DNA of 64,000 nucleotides. Source: Cytophagaceae bacterium (lineage in GTDB: Bacteria; Bacteroidota; Bacteroidia; Cytophagales; JAIYAX01). The stretch is taken from positions 1 through 64,000 of the forward strand of contig JAIYAX010000023.1 in assembly GCA_027488815.1 (NCBI GenBank), read 5' to 3'. Below the pieces are notes generated by a model, which made no database searches, was not told the DNA's origin, and saw nothing but the letters and a program-made list of their open reading frames with translations. The stretch's first letter is position 1; each line of letters begins with the position of its first letter. This document shows positions 24,181 through 32,200 of the stretch, piece by piece. Position numbers and translations under genes: made by a program.

Positions 24181-24757
24181 CTATATTGTCTTTGCTTTAT
24201 CAATAGTCTTTTTTACTTTGTCAATGTCAGAAATTAGCTTTATGATTTCAGGGTCAATCCAAGTTAGTAAGTTGGTTATAGATTTGTGGACTTCTCGTGT
24301 AGCTGTAAAGTCGATGTTATTTCCGTTAAAGCAAATGGGCTCATTATGTTTAATTCTGTTTCTGAAACGTCTTACTTTATCCATTTCATCATTTACTTCT
24401 TTCCTTCCGTGTCCAACAGGTAATGACTGAAATATTTGTATGGGTTTGCTTATAGTTTCAAACGGCTCATCGGATTGAGCAAGTGATTTAAAAAACCTAT
24501 CTAACTCTGTTTGAACAGCATATTTGGTAAAAGACATAATAAAAAGCAGCAGATGCTTAAAGTCTAGTTTTCGGTCTCGACTAAAATCTTTTGGATTAGA
24601 CCTGTTTTTGTCCACAAACCGCTCATTATCAATGGTTTTAGTGGTGGAGAAAAAAAGCCCTTCTACATAAAGGGCTTCCTTCTTTTCAATATTCGAATTT
24701 ACTAATTTTTCGCAACTATTTATCTTATTTACAAAATAATTTACTCTTTTTATCTTA
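24181..24757 (-). pseudogene. Chimera: IS4-type transposase N-terminus joined to an Abi-like C-terminus, no proper start
   Basis: One open frame runs from about 24757 to the stop at 24181 without an ATG; the first usual alternative start is GTG 24615, giving 144 residues. The upstream part and residues 1-57 ('VDKNRSNPKDFSRDRKLDFK', 'KYAVQTELDRFFKSL') match the N-terminal region of IS4-type transposases of Bacteroidota. From about residue 68 ('GHGRKEVNDEMDKVRRFRNR', then IKHNEPICF) it changes to the C-terminal pattern of Abi-like/abortive-infection proteins (RNRIxHxEPI). The join looks like a deletion fusion. Whether it is translated is doubtful. It lies directly next to the AIPR gene. Confidence 0.7.
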
Positions 24758-24771
24758 ACTTAACGACATTG

Positions 24772-24791
24772 GGCTCGCACTAGCAGGGGAG
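24772..24791. repeat. Structured intergenic repeat, copy 5 (fragment)
   Basis: GGCTCGCACTAGCAGGGGA is the same block as in copy 4 (GGCTCGCACCAGCAGGG), located directly before the stop codon of the AIPR gene (24792). Only this short piece remains. Confidence 0.6.
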
Positions 24792-26669
24792 TTATGCTTC
24801 GTCAGTTGTATCTTCTTCCTCTTCATCGTTCTTCATTATGTCCACCACTTCTTCATCTTCTTTTAATTCAATAGCTTCAATAGTTTCAGGATTGATTTCA
24901 ATTTCTTCAAGTTTTCCCTTTACTCTTTCGTATTGGCTTGAAGATGTTAGGAAGCTGATAAATTTATCAAAGGATTTTTCATCCTCATTGAGATTAAATT
25001 CCTTTTCAAGATACTTGTTAATGAACTTAAATGTCTTTAGAATTATTTCTGTATCACTTGCATTATATAGTTTCTGAATATGAAGATTTATATTGATTTT
25101 GTCTCCGAATGTAGATTTACAGTATTTGGTAAACATTATTTTAAAGAGGGAAAGCACATGATATAAATTACTTGAAAAAGTATCTTCGAGGTCAAAAGAG
25201 GTTCGTTTGATAATTATGTCTAATAAATAAAAGGAGGTGACAAAATCTTCAAATTTGGAGTCATTATTAAATATTTTCTCATAAAGTCCATCTTTATGGT
25301 CTTTATGTGAAACAAAAAGCAAATCCTTTCTAGTATCTTTTCTTTGTCTGTAATTATTTAAAACACCTACAGGGTCTTGAAGTTGGTACGCTAAATAACA
25401 ATTAGCGAAAACAATATTCGGTATTCGTTTTACACCTTTGGGTATAGTTCTAAATTCTCCTCTTCGTTTTTCATACCAATAATTGGTCGAATAAAACTCA
25501 TTTTGCAATCTAACTTGAATGTCATCATTCGCCCTAAAATCTCTTTCGTTAACAGGGTTCTGTGAGTTAGTATATCTTGTAACCTTTAAGTCAAAGTCCC
25601 GTCCGCCTGATTTGAGTAATCGCAAAGTTATTAATGCTTCACTATCAATAATAGAGCGTTTTGTTGGGTTTGCCTCGCTATATGCTTTATAAATTGAATA
25701 AACAGTTTGTGCACCATTGATAATTTGAAGCCCAGTTAGTTCAATCGTGGTGGCTTCATCTCTTACCTCGGGGATAAGATATGTTATAGCAGTTAGTCCG
25801 TTGTTATAATACCAAAAATATGCAGGATTATCAGTTGCTGTTTGTTCAATTTCTTTATTAAAGTCAGACGTTATCAATGGGTTTCTGACATTCCTAAAAA
25901 ACAATGAAAAGCCATATTTTTCAAATAGTTCAAAAATAGTTTTAGGTTTAATAAGGAACACATAAGCTTCAAATGGCTTCTCAACTCTGATATAATTTCC
26001 TGAAGCAGGATTTGTCCTTTGAACCTCAATGTTTATTTTGCTTTCTTCTGGATTGTAATAATTCTCAAGTGGATTTATTGGGTCTATTTTCTTAAACCTT
26101 CTTTCAATGTAGTCAACCTTAAGCTTGTTAATGTCATAAAAATCAAATCTCGTTCTCTTGTGATTTTCGATAAAACTTTTGACGTTGTCGTCTGCTTTTG
26201 GATTGTTATTTGAAAGCGTAAGATAAATGAACTTTACATCACCATTTGCTTTCTGATGTGCTTGTAGTTCATCAATTTTTGTTTTTAGTTTAGTGCTGAT
26301 TTTTTCTTTTTTACCCCTTAAAATGGTATCGAAATCGTTAAGAGCTTGTAAGATGTCCTTTTTCTCAACTGCCTTGTTACAATTTGTTTCGATATTCCAT
26401 TTGGATTGAACGATATAGAAAACTCGTTGTCCTTGATTGTCAAAATTGTCAAAAACTATATCACAAGAACTGTCTTCGTCTCCGTCCGTTATGTAACTGG
26501 AGTAATCCGTCTTTTTGCCATAAAATTCCAAGAACCAAATCAATAAAGCATATGCCTTTTGATTGTTCACGGCACTTTTATTCTTTTTTATGTATTCGTC
26601 ATCTTTATACTTACTTATTATCTCGGTAAGTTCGGTGTCAATTATTTTATAAAAATCTTCTGTCAGCAT
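24792..26669 (-). CDS. AIPR-family protein, candidate phage-defence nuclease
   Basis: 625 residues. The N-terminal part (about 35-175) holds a possible PD-(D/E)XK nuclease core: the acidic region 'DGDEDSSCDIVFDN' followed by 'RVFYIVQSKWNIE', where Q-S-K replaces the E-x-K pair as in some restriction-type enzymes. The middle (about 240-440) is an AIPR (abortive infection phage resistance) domain with 'NPAYFWYYNNGLTAI', 'LQIINGAQTVYSIYKA' and 'VTRYTNSQNPVNERDFRAND'. The C-terminus is acidic (DEEEEDTTDEA). AIPR proteins are linked to phage abortive infection; the cleaved target is not known here. It is A+T-rich, with its own promoter box at 26687-26694. Confidence 0.88.
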   Translation of the reverse strand: MLTEDFYKIIDTELTEIISKYKDDEYIKKNKSAVNNQKAYALLIWFLEFYGKKTDYSSYITDGDEDSSCDIVFDNFDNQGQRVFYIVQSKWNIETNCNKAVEKKDILQALNDFDTILRGKKEKISTKLKTKIDELQAHQKANGDVKFIYLTLSNNNPKADDNVKSFIENHKRTRFDFYDINKLKVDYIERRFKKIDPINPLENYYNPEESKINIEVQRTNPASGNYIRVEKPFEAYVFLIKPKTIFELFEKYGFSLFFRNVRNPLITSDFNKEIEQTATDNPAYFWYYNNGLTAITYLIPEVRDEATTIELTGLQIINGAQTVYSIYKAYSEANPTKRSIIDSEALITLRLLKSGGRDFDLKVTRYTNSQNPVNERDFRANDDIQVRLQNEFYSTNYWYEKRRGEFRTIPKGVKRIPNIVFANCYLAYQLQDPVGVLNNYRQRKDTRKDLLFVSHKDHKDGLYEKIFNNDSKFEDFVTSFYLLDIIIKRTSFDLEDTFSSNLYHVLSLFKIMFTKYCKSTFGDKININLHIQKLYNASDTEIILKTFKFINKYLEKEFNLNEDEKSFDKFISFLTSSSQYERVKGKLEEIEINPETIEAIELKEDEEVVDIMKNDEEEEDTTDEA

Positions 26670-26686
26670 ATTTAAAAATCAAAGGT

Positions 26687-26694
26687 CAAAGGTA
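26687..26694 (-). promoter_or_regulatory. -7 box for the AIPR gene
   Basis: TACCTTTG on the minus strand is a full TAnnTTTG match about 12 nt (leader) from ATG 26669. The -33 element is not clear. Confidence 0.5.
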
Positions 26695-26730
26695 GTATTA
26701 ATTGTCAGTTTTCCTGTCGTTTGTTTCCAC

Positions 26731-26765
26731 CCCATCACTGTCACCCCTCAGGGGACACTGATGGG
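26731..26765. other. Long near-perfect hairpin between the AIPR gene and rnpB
   Basis: CCCATCA and TGATGGG form the outer stem. After one mismatch, TGTC pairs with GACA, and CCCC pairs with GGGG around TCA with one bulged A. No T run follows on either strand. It marks the junction between the A+T-rich island and rnpB. Confidence 0.6.
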
Positions 26766-26817
26766 AGTTGTTGATTTCTATCGAATGGCCTTTTCACAGT
26801 TACAAAAAAACAAAAAA

Positions 26818-27211
26818 TGCAAACCTGTAAGCCGGATTCTGTATCCCGACAAGTCGGGCTCTTACCATTTATCTAGCCCGGCCGTCACCGGCAGGGTCAA
26901 GCGATCTACCCGTGAAAAACCATGCAGGAACACAGTAAGGACGAGCAGCCCCCGGGTGCCCATTTGCACCCTTTTCACCTATTTGATCTTTCAGCCCGCA
27001 AGGTTTACCTGCATCTTGCATTACTGCAAAACCGGTGGGCTCTTACTCCACCCTTTCACCCTTACCCCGGCAAGCCGTGGCGGTTTCCTTTCTGTTGCAC
27101 TTTCTGTATCCCCGTTTTCAGGAGACCCTTCCCGTTAGGAAGTGCGGCGCTCTGTGCTGTCCGGACTTTCCTCTCCTGCCAACAGGCAGCAGCGGTAAGA
27201 CGGTTTGCATT
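26818..27211 (-). ncRNA. rnpB: RNase P RNA (class A)
   Basis: The catalytic RNA that trims the 5' leader of tRNA precursors. The conserved core GAGGAAAGTCCGGACA is read on the minus strand at 27159-27174, and ACAGAATCCGGCTTACAG near the 3' end at 26825-26842. The ends pair as helix P1 (ATGCAAACC at the 5' side, GGTTTGCAT at the 3' side). The length of about 394 nt fits type A. A T-rich run follows the 3' end (about 26800-26818). A -7 box lies just upstream (27218-27225), giving a start that agrees with the 5' end of P1. Confidence 0.95.
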
Positions 27212-27217
27212 TTAACA

Positions 27218-27225
27218 CAAAGTTA
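27218..27225 (-). promoter_or_regulatory. -7 box for rnpB
   Basis: TAACTTTG on the minus strand is a full consensus match, 6-7 nt before the predicted RNA 5' end at 27211. Confidence 0.6.
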
Positions 27226-27239
27226 CATCATTAAACCAT

Positions 27240-28151
27240 TCATATCCAGCGCTTACGCCTGAACCAAAAAAAGATGACCAGTATGATGCCCACCATGAGC
27301 AGCCATACCAATGGGTAACCCAGGCGGCTCTCCAGCTCAGGCATGTACTTGAAATTCATGCCATACACCCCTACCACAAAGGTGAGCGGCAGGAAAAACA
27401 CGGAGAAGACAGTCAAAACCCGCATCACGTCATTGGTACGCATGGTGGCGATGGAGATGTGCAGGTTGAGCAAATGGGTAATGTTTTCATTTAGCTGCTC
27501 AGCCTGTACCAGTACACTGTTTGCGGTCTCTTTGAGGTCTTGGTGGTAGGTGTCGATGGACTTTGATGGGTGCTTAAGGTTTTCGCAGACTTCTTTCATT
27601 AAGTAAATCAACTTGCGGTACATCCCTGCTCTGCGCCTGGCGATGTACAGGTCATGGAGCAGAAAGGCGCTTGTTTTACCATTGAAGATGGAATCTTCGT
27701 ACTTTTCAATCTGGTTAAAAGTATCCAAAAGTGGCTTTTGATAGCTGAGGAGTATCTCTTTCATGAGGGCATACAAGACATGGCGCACTTTGAAATTTCT
27801 GGTTTGCAGGTCTGAGCTAAATCGTGCTGCTATTTTCTCAATCAAAGGTTCTTCATTTCGGTGGATGGTGATTAAAAACCTGTCAGAGTAAAACACAGCG
27901 ACTTTGTTGGTCAATTTTTGCTCGGTGATGGCCTTATCAGGGCTTTTACGATCGATGACACGTGCAATGATAAAATTGACCCCTTCCATTTCTTCAAACT
28001 TGGGCAAATGGGCCGGGTCAAGGCAGTCTTCCAGTGCATTGGCATGTAGGGAAAATCGCTCTGCAAGCTCTGCCATTTCGGCTTTCTCTGGTTTGGTAAC
28101 ATCAATCCACTCCAGGTCACGGTCGCTCAGGTGAAGTATCGTTCTAATCAT
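27240..28151 (-). CDS. corA: CorA-family magnesium/divalent cation transporter
   Basis: 303 residues. A large cytoplasmic N-terminal domain (about 1-240) ends in a long helix. Two C-terminal membrane helices follow (about 243-262 and 275-297), with the signature YGMN at the end of the first helix ('LTFVVGVYGMNFKYMPEL'), which forms the entrance of the pentameric Mg2+ channel. The basic tail RRKRWI is typical. It starts 2 bp after the DUF2027-Smr gene ends, so the two are probably co-transcribed. The 3' end lies next to the rnpB promoter. Confidence 0.93.
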   Translation of the reverse strand: MIRTILHLSDRDLEWIDVTKPEKAEMAELAERFSLHANALEDCLDPAHLPKFEEMEGVNFIIARVIDRKSPDKAITEQKLTNKVAVFYSDRFLITIHRNEEPLIEKIAARFSSDLQTRNFKVRHVLYALMKEILLSYQKPLLDTFNQIEKYEDSIFNGKTSAFLLHDLYIARRRAGMYRKLIYLMKEVCENLKHPSKSIDTYHQDLKETANSVLVQAEQLNENITHLLNLHISIATMRTNDVMRVLTVFSVFFLPLTFVVGVYGMNFKYMPELESRLGYPLVWLLMVGIILVIFFWFRRKRWI

Positions 28152-28153
28152 GG

Positions 28154-29101
28154 TCAGACAAGTTTTACTTTGGTGGCACCGAAGCCAAATTTTTCTTTCT
28201 GGGCATCTTCAAAGTATTTGATGTTTTTGTTTGCTGCCAGTTTTCGGTGTATTTCCGTTCGCAGCACGCCAGCGCCTACGCCGTGTATAAAAGTGATTTC
28301 CGGCATCCCGATCTCCAAGGCCCTCTCCATCGCCTGCTGAAAACGACTCAGCTGTATGGAAAGCATCTCTGCCGGACTCAAGGCCTGGGGCATATCGGTC
28401 AGCTTTTCGATGTGCAGATCGACTACCTCGGCAAAAGGGATCGGTTTGGGTTTGAGATTTTCTGCCTGTACTTTTTTGAGCGGAAGGGTCCCGGGCAGGG
28501 GGCTGTCCGGCTGCTTGTCCAGCTGAAACACCTTTCCTTCTTTGCCAAGCAAAGGCACCGTGCCTGAGGCTTCAAAAAACTGAATACGACCGGGTTTGAA
28601 ATCGGTTTGCAGTGGCTTTTTGTCGGAACCGTAGCCACTGTGAAAGTACAAGATGCGGATGCGGTAGAGTGGCCATTTTTCCATTTGCCCGACATTGAAG
28701 CTTCCGATGCTCATGCTGCTTTTGGGTTTTAACATGCCTGCGAGGCCTCCGGAGACTTTGCCATCGCCCATCTCCTGTAGGGTAAAAGGTAAGGTGAAAT
28801 CGGTGTTGTTGATGAGCAAGGCTTCATACACATGCTCACGCTGAGGCATGTAGGCCATAAAGATGCCGGCTGCGGCAAGCACCTGTGGGCTGGTCTGCAC
28901 CGGGTAATCAGGGGTAGAGGCAGGCAAAGGATTTTTTTGCAAATGTTTCTCAGCCGGAGAAATGATCGCCAGTTCTTTCAGCAAAACCGGAATGGTAAAA
29001 CCGTCTTCAATCTCGATCTCCGCCATTTGATTGGGTAATATTCTGACCACCACACCCTCCTGTTTGTCGTGAATCAAACGAACCTTATCTCCTATATGCA
29101 T
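28154..29101 (-). CDS. DUF2027 protein with a C-terminal Smr domain
   Basis: 315 residues. The N-terminal DUF2027 region (about 1-240) starts with a small SH3-like barrel ('IGDKVRLIHDKQEGVVVRIL'). The C-terminal Smr domain (about 235-315) contains 'VDLHIEKL', 'FIHGVGAGVLRTEIHRKL' and ends 'GATKVKLV'. Smr domains, as in the MutS2 C-terminus, bind or nick nucleic acids; the HGxGxGxLR motif reads HGVGAGVLR here. Function in Bacteroidota is not known. A consensus -7 box lies only 5 bp upstream of the start codon. Confidence 0.9.
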   Translation of the reverse strand: MHIGDKVRLIHDKQEGVVVRILPNQMAEIEIEDGFTIPVLLKELAIISPAEKHLQKNPLPASTPDYPVQTSPQVLAAAGIFMAYMPQREHVYEALLINNTDFTLPFTLQEMGDGKVSGGLAGMLKPKSSMSIGSFNVGQMEKWPLYRIRILYFHSGYGSDKKPLQTDFKPGRIQFFEASGTVPLLGKEGKVFQLDKQPDSPLPGTLPLKKVQAENLKPKPIPFAEVVDLHIEKLTDMPQALSPAEMLSIQLSRFQQAMERALEIGMPEITFIHGVGAGVLRTEIHRKLAANKNIKYFEDAQKEKFGFGATKVKLV

Positions 29102-29105
29102 TTGA

Positions 29106-29113
29106 CAAAGGTA
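29106..29113 (-). promoter_or_regulatory. -7 box for smr-corA, nearly leaderless
   Basis: TACCTTTG on the minus strand is a full consensus match. With ATG at 29101 the expected transcript would start at or next to the start codon. Confidence 0.45.
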
Positions 29114-29219
29114 GGCTAAGCGCTATCATTTTTATATATCATATTCCGATCTGTCTTGCCTCCTATTTTCGAATAATCCTTTTACTTTTACCGTGTTGTT
29201 TTCGCCCTAGCGTAAGCCT

Positions 29220-30827
29220 ATGAAAACCTTTAACCAATGGATTGCAATTACCCTGTTCACTTCTTTGACAGGCCTAAGCGGTTGCATAGACCCGGATGAA
29301 TTTGATCACATCAAGGCGGATTACAATCCTTCCTTTACCGTGCCTCTTGTCAACTCTGAGCTTAGGATCAGGGAGTTTGTAAATGAAGAGGAAAACAAAG
29401 TATTCATTTTGGTAGATCCCGACGGTTTTATCCGACTGGAGTACTACGATGAGGTGTTTTCTCAGTCGGCCTCCGGATTGGTCACCATCCCTGACCAGCA
29501 GCTAACTTTGCCGGGCATCAGCACAGCACCCATCCCACCCGTACCCGGTGGGCCTGCTACCACCTTTAACTATACCGACTCGGGAACTACCTTGCTTCAG
29601 GTGCCCAACAATGCCGGTTTTCAGGAGATCACCTTTAAGTCAGGCACGGTTGATTTTCGCTTGTCGAGCAATATCCCTCAGCCACATCAAATTACGGTTT
29701 CCCTGCCTGATTTTATCTTGAATGGCAGCCCCTTGGTATTTCAGTTTAATTTGAATGGTCCGGGATTGGCAAATGTCACCCAGCAAATGGCCGGAAGGGT
29801 GGCCAACCTTGCGCCACTGGGGATTCGGAATAACATTCGGTACAGGGTTTCTGTATCAGTGCCCTACAATTCCTCAACAGGTTTCCCCGGGTTAAATCTT
29901 AGCGGTGTCAGGTTAGATTTTTCCCAGCCTGCCTTTTCAAGCGTCAAAGGATACATCGGTCAGGTAAGTATACCGATCAACTCTTCAAAAATTGAGATCA
30001 ATGTGTTTGATAATTTCGTGGCCGGAGATTTATTGGTGACCTCACCCTCCGTGGATATGCTGGTGAAAAACTCTTTTGGATTTCCGGTGAACGCCCTTAT
30101 CAGCCCGCTGAATGTTCGCTCCAATGAGTTGGGTGTGGTGAACATCACAGGGCCCTTTTTTGGAAATCCTTTTGCGCTGAATTTCCCGGATATAACTCGA
30201 ATAGGACAGTTTGACACCACACGATTAAGGATCGACAATGCCAATTCAAATGTGGTAACGGTGTTTTCCTCTGCTCCAAGAGAACTGAACTATGGCCTCA
30301 CACTTTCGTCCAACGCTCCCAACCCCAATGCCAGCCACTTTATCACCGACACGTCTAAGATCAGTGTGGATGCCAGGGTAGTGCTGCCACTTGAAGGGCA
30401 GATGAGAATCTTTACCATACAGGATACCTTCGACATTAATTTGGGTGATCTTGAAAGCCAGAACATCAAGAGGGCATTTATCAAAGTGTACATGGACAAC
30501 AAGCTGCCATTTGATACCGACATCCAGCTGTATTTCATGGACTCATCGTTTGCAATCATTGACTCCTTGCTGAACAATGAGCAGCGAATCATCGCTTCGG
30601 GCCTTATTGATGGGCAGGGTAGGGTCATCACACCGACCATCAAAGTGACCGATATACCGATACCCATAGATAAATTGAAATCTTTGGATCGGGCGAAAAA
30701 AATATTTGCCAGAGGGCGTATCAGAACTTCCAATGGCGGCTTCGTGACGGTCAGGATTTACGAGGATAACCGATTGTTCCTTCGCATGGGATTACAGGCT
30801 GACTTAACCTTCAGTGAGAACTTATGA
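29220..30827 (+). CDS. Large predicted lipoprotein of an envelope operon
   Basis: 535 residues. The signal sequence ends in lipobox LSGC ('FTSLTGLSGCIDPDEFDH', cysteine about residue 22). The mature protein is beta-rich with several repeated segments rich in N, S, P and hydrophobic strands, and I recognise no named domain. It starts a tight operon: its last 4 bp (ATGA) overlap the DUF5723 gene, whose end overlaps the OmpA gene in the same way. That suggests an outer-membrane assembly, with this protein as the lipid-anchored partner. No clear promoter of the TAnnTTTG type was found in the 118-bp divergent gap. Confidence 0.82.
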   Translation: MKTFNQWIAITLFTSLTGLSGCIDPDEFDHIKADYNPSFTVPLVNSELRIREFVNEEENKVFILVDPDGFIRLEYYDEVFSQSASGLVTIPDQQLTLPGISTAPIPPVPGGPATTFNYTDSGTTLLQVPNNAGFQEITFKSGTVDFRLSSNIPQPHQITVSLPDFILNGSPLVFQFNLNGPGLANVTQQMAGRVANLAPLGIRNNIRYRVSVSVPYNSSTGFPGLNLSGVRLDFSQPAFSSVKGYIGQVSIPINSSKIEINVFDNFVAGDLLVTSPSVDMLVKNSFGFPVNALISPLNVRSNELGVVNITGPFFGNPFALNFPDITRIGQFDTTRLRIDNANSNVVTVFSSAPRELNYGLTLSSNAPNPNASHFITDTSKISVDARVVLPLEGQMRIFTIQDTFDINLGDLESQNIKRAFIKVYMDNKLPFDTDIQLYFMDSSFAIIDSLLNNEQRIIASGLIDGQGRVITPTIKVTDIPIPIDKLKSLDRAKKIFARGRIRTSNGGFVTVRIYEDNRLFLRMGLQADLTFSENL

Positions 30828-32200
30828 GAAAGGTCTTTTTGCTCAGCCTCATGATGTGTTTGCTAAGAGGGAACACATTTGCTCAGACAGAAAACACCTT
30901 CTCCGTGATGGAAAACGTGTTTCAGTCCTCTTACTTCAATGTTTCACACATTCCAAACTACCGCCTGAGCGTCACTTTGCCGGGCTTGGGTGGATTGAGC
31001 ACCGGTCTTATCAACAATGGATTTGATTTGCGAAGCATCAGCAGAAGGGAAGCAGATACCCTGGTGATCGATGGGCAAAAGCTGGTATCCGGTCTGGCAA
31101 AAAACAACCAGATTGGCTTTAACTTCAGCACTGACTTGATAGCCATTCGCTTTAAAGCACGGAAAACCTTTTTAAGTTTTAATGTCTCGGATCGGATGTT
31201 CTTCCGGTACAACTACCCGAAAGAGTTTATGGAATTGCTTTGGTACGGAAACACCAGATACCTGGGACAGTCGCTGGAGATCAACAACCTGGGCATTCGG
31301 GCCTCCATCTATCGGGAGTTTGGGCTTTCAGCAGCGCATGAATTCGGGAAGTTGAGTTTAGGGGCCAGGGTGAAGCTCCTTCAGGGCTTTGCCAATGTGC
31401 ACACAGCTACCTCAAAAGCCAATCTCTTTACCTCAAACTCCTTTGACCAGTTGGAGTTAAACAGTGAGTTGCTGATCAACACCTCCGGCTATAATGAAGA
31501 AATTTATAAGGACTTTCAGGAGGGCAATAACAATAAAATAGAGCAGCGATCTCGTGACATCCTCACAGATTTTAGCAACAGAGGCTTTGGATTGGATGCT
31601 GCAGCTACCTACCGCCTGAATAAAAAACTAAGCTTTTCGGGTGGTTTTAACAACCTGGGAAGCATACGCTGGACCCGAGACGTGACCAACTACGAAAGCA
31701 AAGGAGTGGTTGATTTCAGAGGTGTTGAGCTTGATAAACTGATCACTGACAGCTCTGGAATCGATTTTGAAAACTATGGCGATTCGATTGCCGACCGGTT
31801 CAAGTTCACGGAGACCAAAAAGGCATACCGATCCCCTTTGCTGGCCAACTATTTTGCTTCAGCAGCCTGGAACATCACCCCTTCCACACGGGTAACCGGT
31901 ATGCTTTACCTGGAATACTTTTATGGTTTCAGACCTGCCACTACCATTGCCGTGCAACAGAAAATCAAGCGTTGGTTTGACTTTGTGGTATCCTGGAGCA
32001 CGCAATACAGGCAGTATGACATGGTAGGTGTGGCGCTGATGGTGAAGCCGGGTCCGTTGCAAATTTTTATAGCCGGGGACAACATCCTGGGTGCCATTGA
32101 TCCGTTCGGCTTGCGATCCTTTAACCTGAGGCTCGGAACAAACCTTGTTTTTGGCAGAATCAAATCACAGGATCAACTTCCTAAACCTGATAAACTATGA
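30824..32200 (+). CDS. DUF5723-type outer-membrane beta-barrel protein
   Basis: 458 residues. A signal peptide (about 1-20, ending NTFAQ) is followed by a barrel with many aromatic alternating strands, for example 'GLDAAATYRLNKKLSFSGGF' and 'FDFVVSWSTQYRQYDMVGVA', and a terminal 'LRLGTNLVFG' strand. The opening 'FQSSYFNVSHIPNYRLSVTL' is typical of DUF5723 proteins in Bacteroidota. The role is unknown. It overlaps its upstream neighbour by 4 bp (ATGA) and the OmpA gene by 4 bp, so translation of the three is coupled. Confidence 0.85.
   Translation: MRKVFLLSLMMCLLRGNTFAQTENTFSVMENVFQSSYFNVSHIPNYRLSVTLPGLGGLSTGLINNGFDLRSISRREADTLVIDGQKLVSGLAKNNQIGFNFSTDLIAIRFKARKTFLSFNVSDRMFFRYNYPKEFMELLWYGNTRYLGQSLEINNLGIRASIYREFGLSAAHEFGKLSLGARVKLLQGFANVHTATSKANLFTSNSFDQLELNSELLINTSGYNEEIYKDFQEGNNNKIEQRSRDILTDFSNRGFGLDAAATYRLNKKLSFSGGFNNLGSIRWTRDVTNYESKGVVDFRGVELDKLITDSSGIDFENYGDSIADRFKFTETKKAYRSPLLANYFASAAWNITPSTRVTGMLYLEYFYGFRPATTIAVQQKIKRWFDFVVSWSTQYRQYDMVGVALMVKPGPLQIFIAGDNILGAIDPFGLRSFNLRLGTNLVFGRIKSQDQLPKPDKL

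Noticed and set aside
20446-24791. True integron cassette array
   Set aside because: No integrase gene in the window, and no matching RYYYAAC/GTTRRRY core pair could be found at the repeat ends by eye.
19553-27211. Element inserted with duplication of the rnpB 3' end
   Set aside because: I looked for a copy of the rnpB 3' end near 19.6-20.6 kb and saw none.
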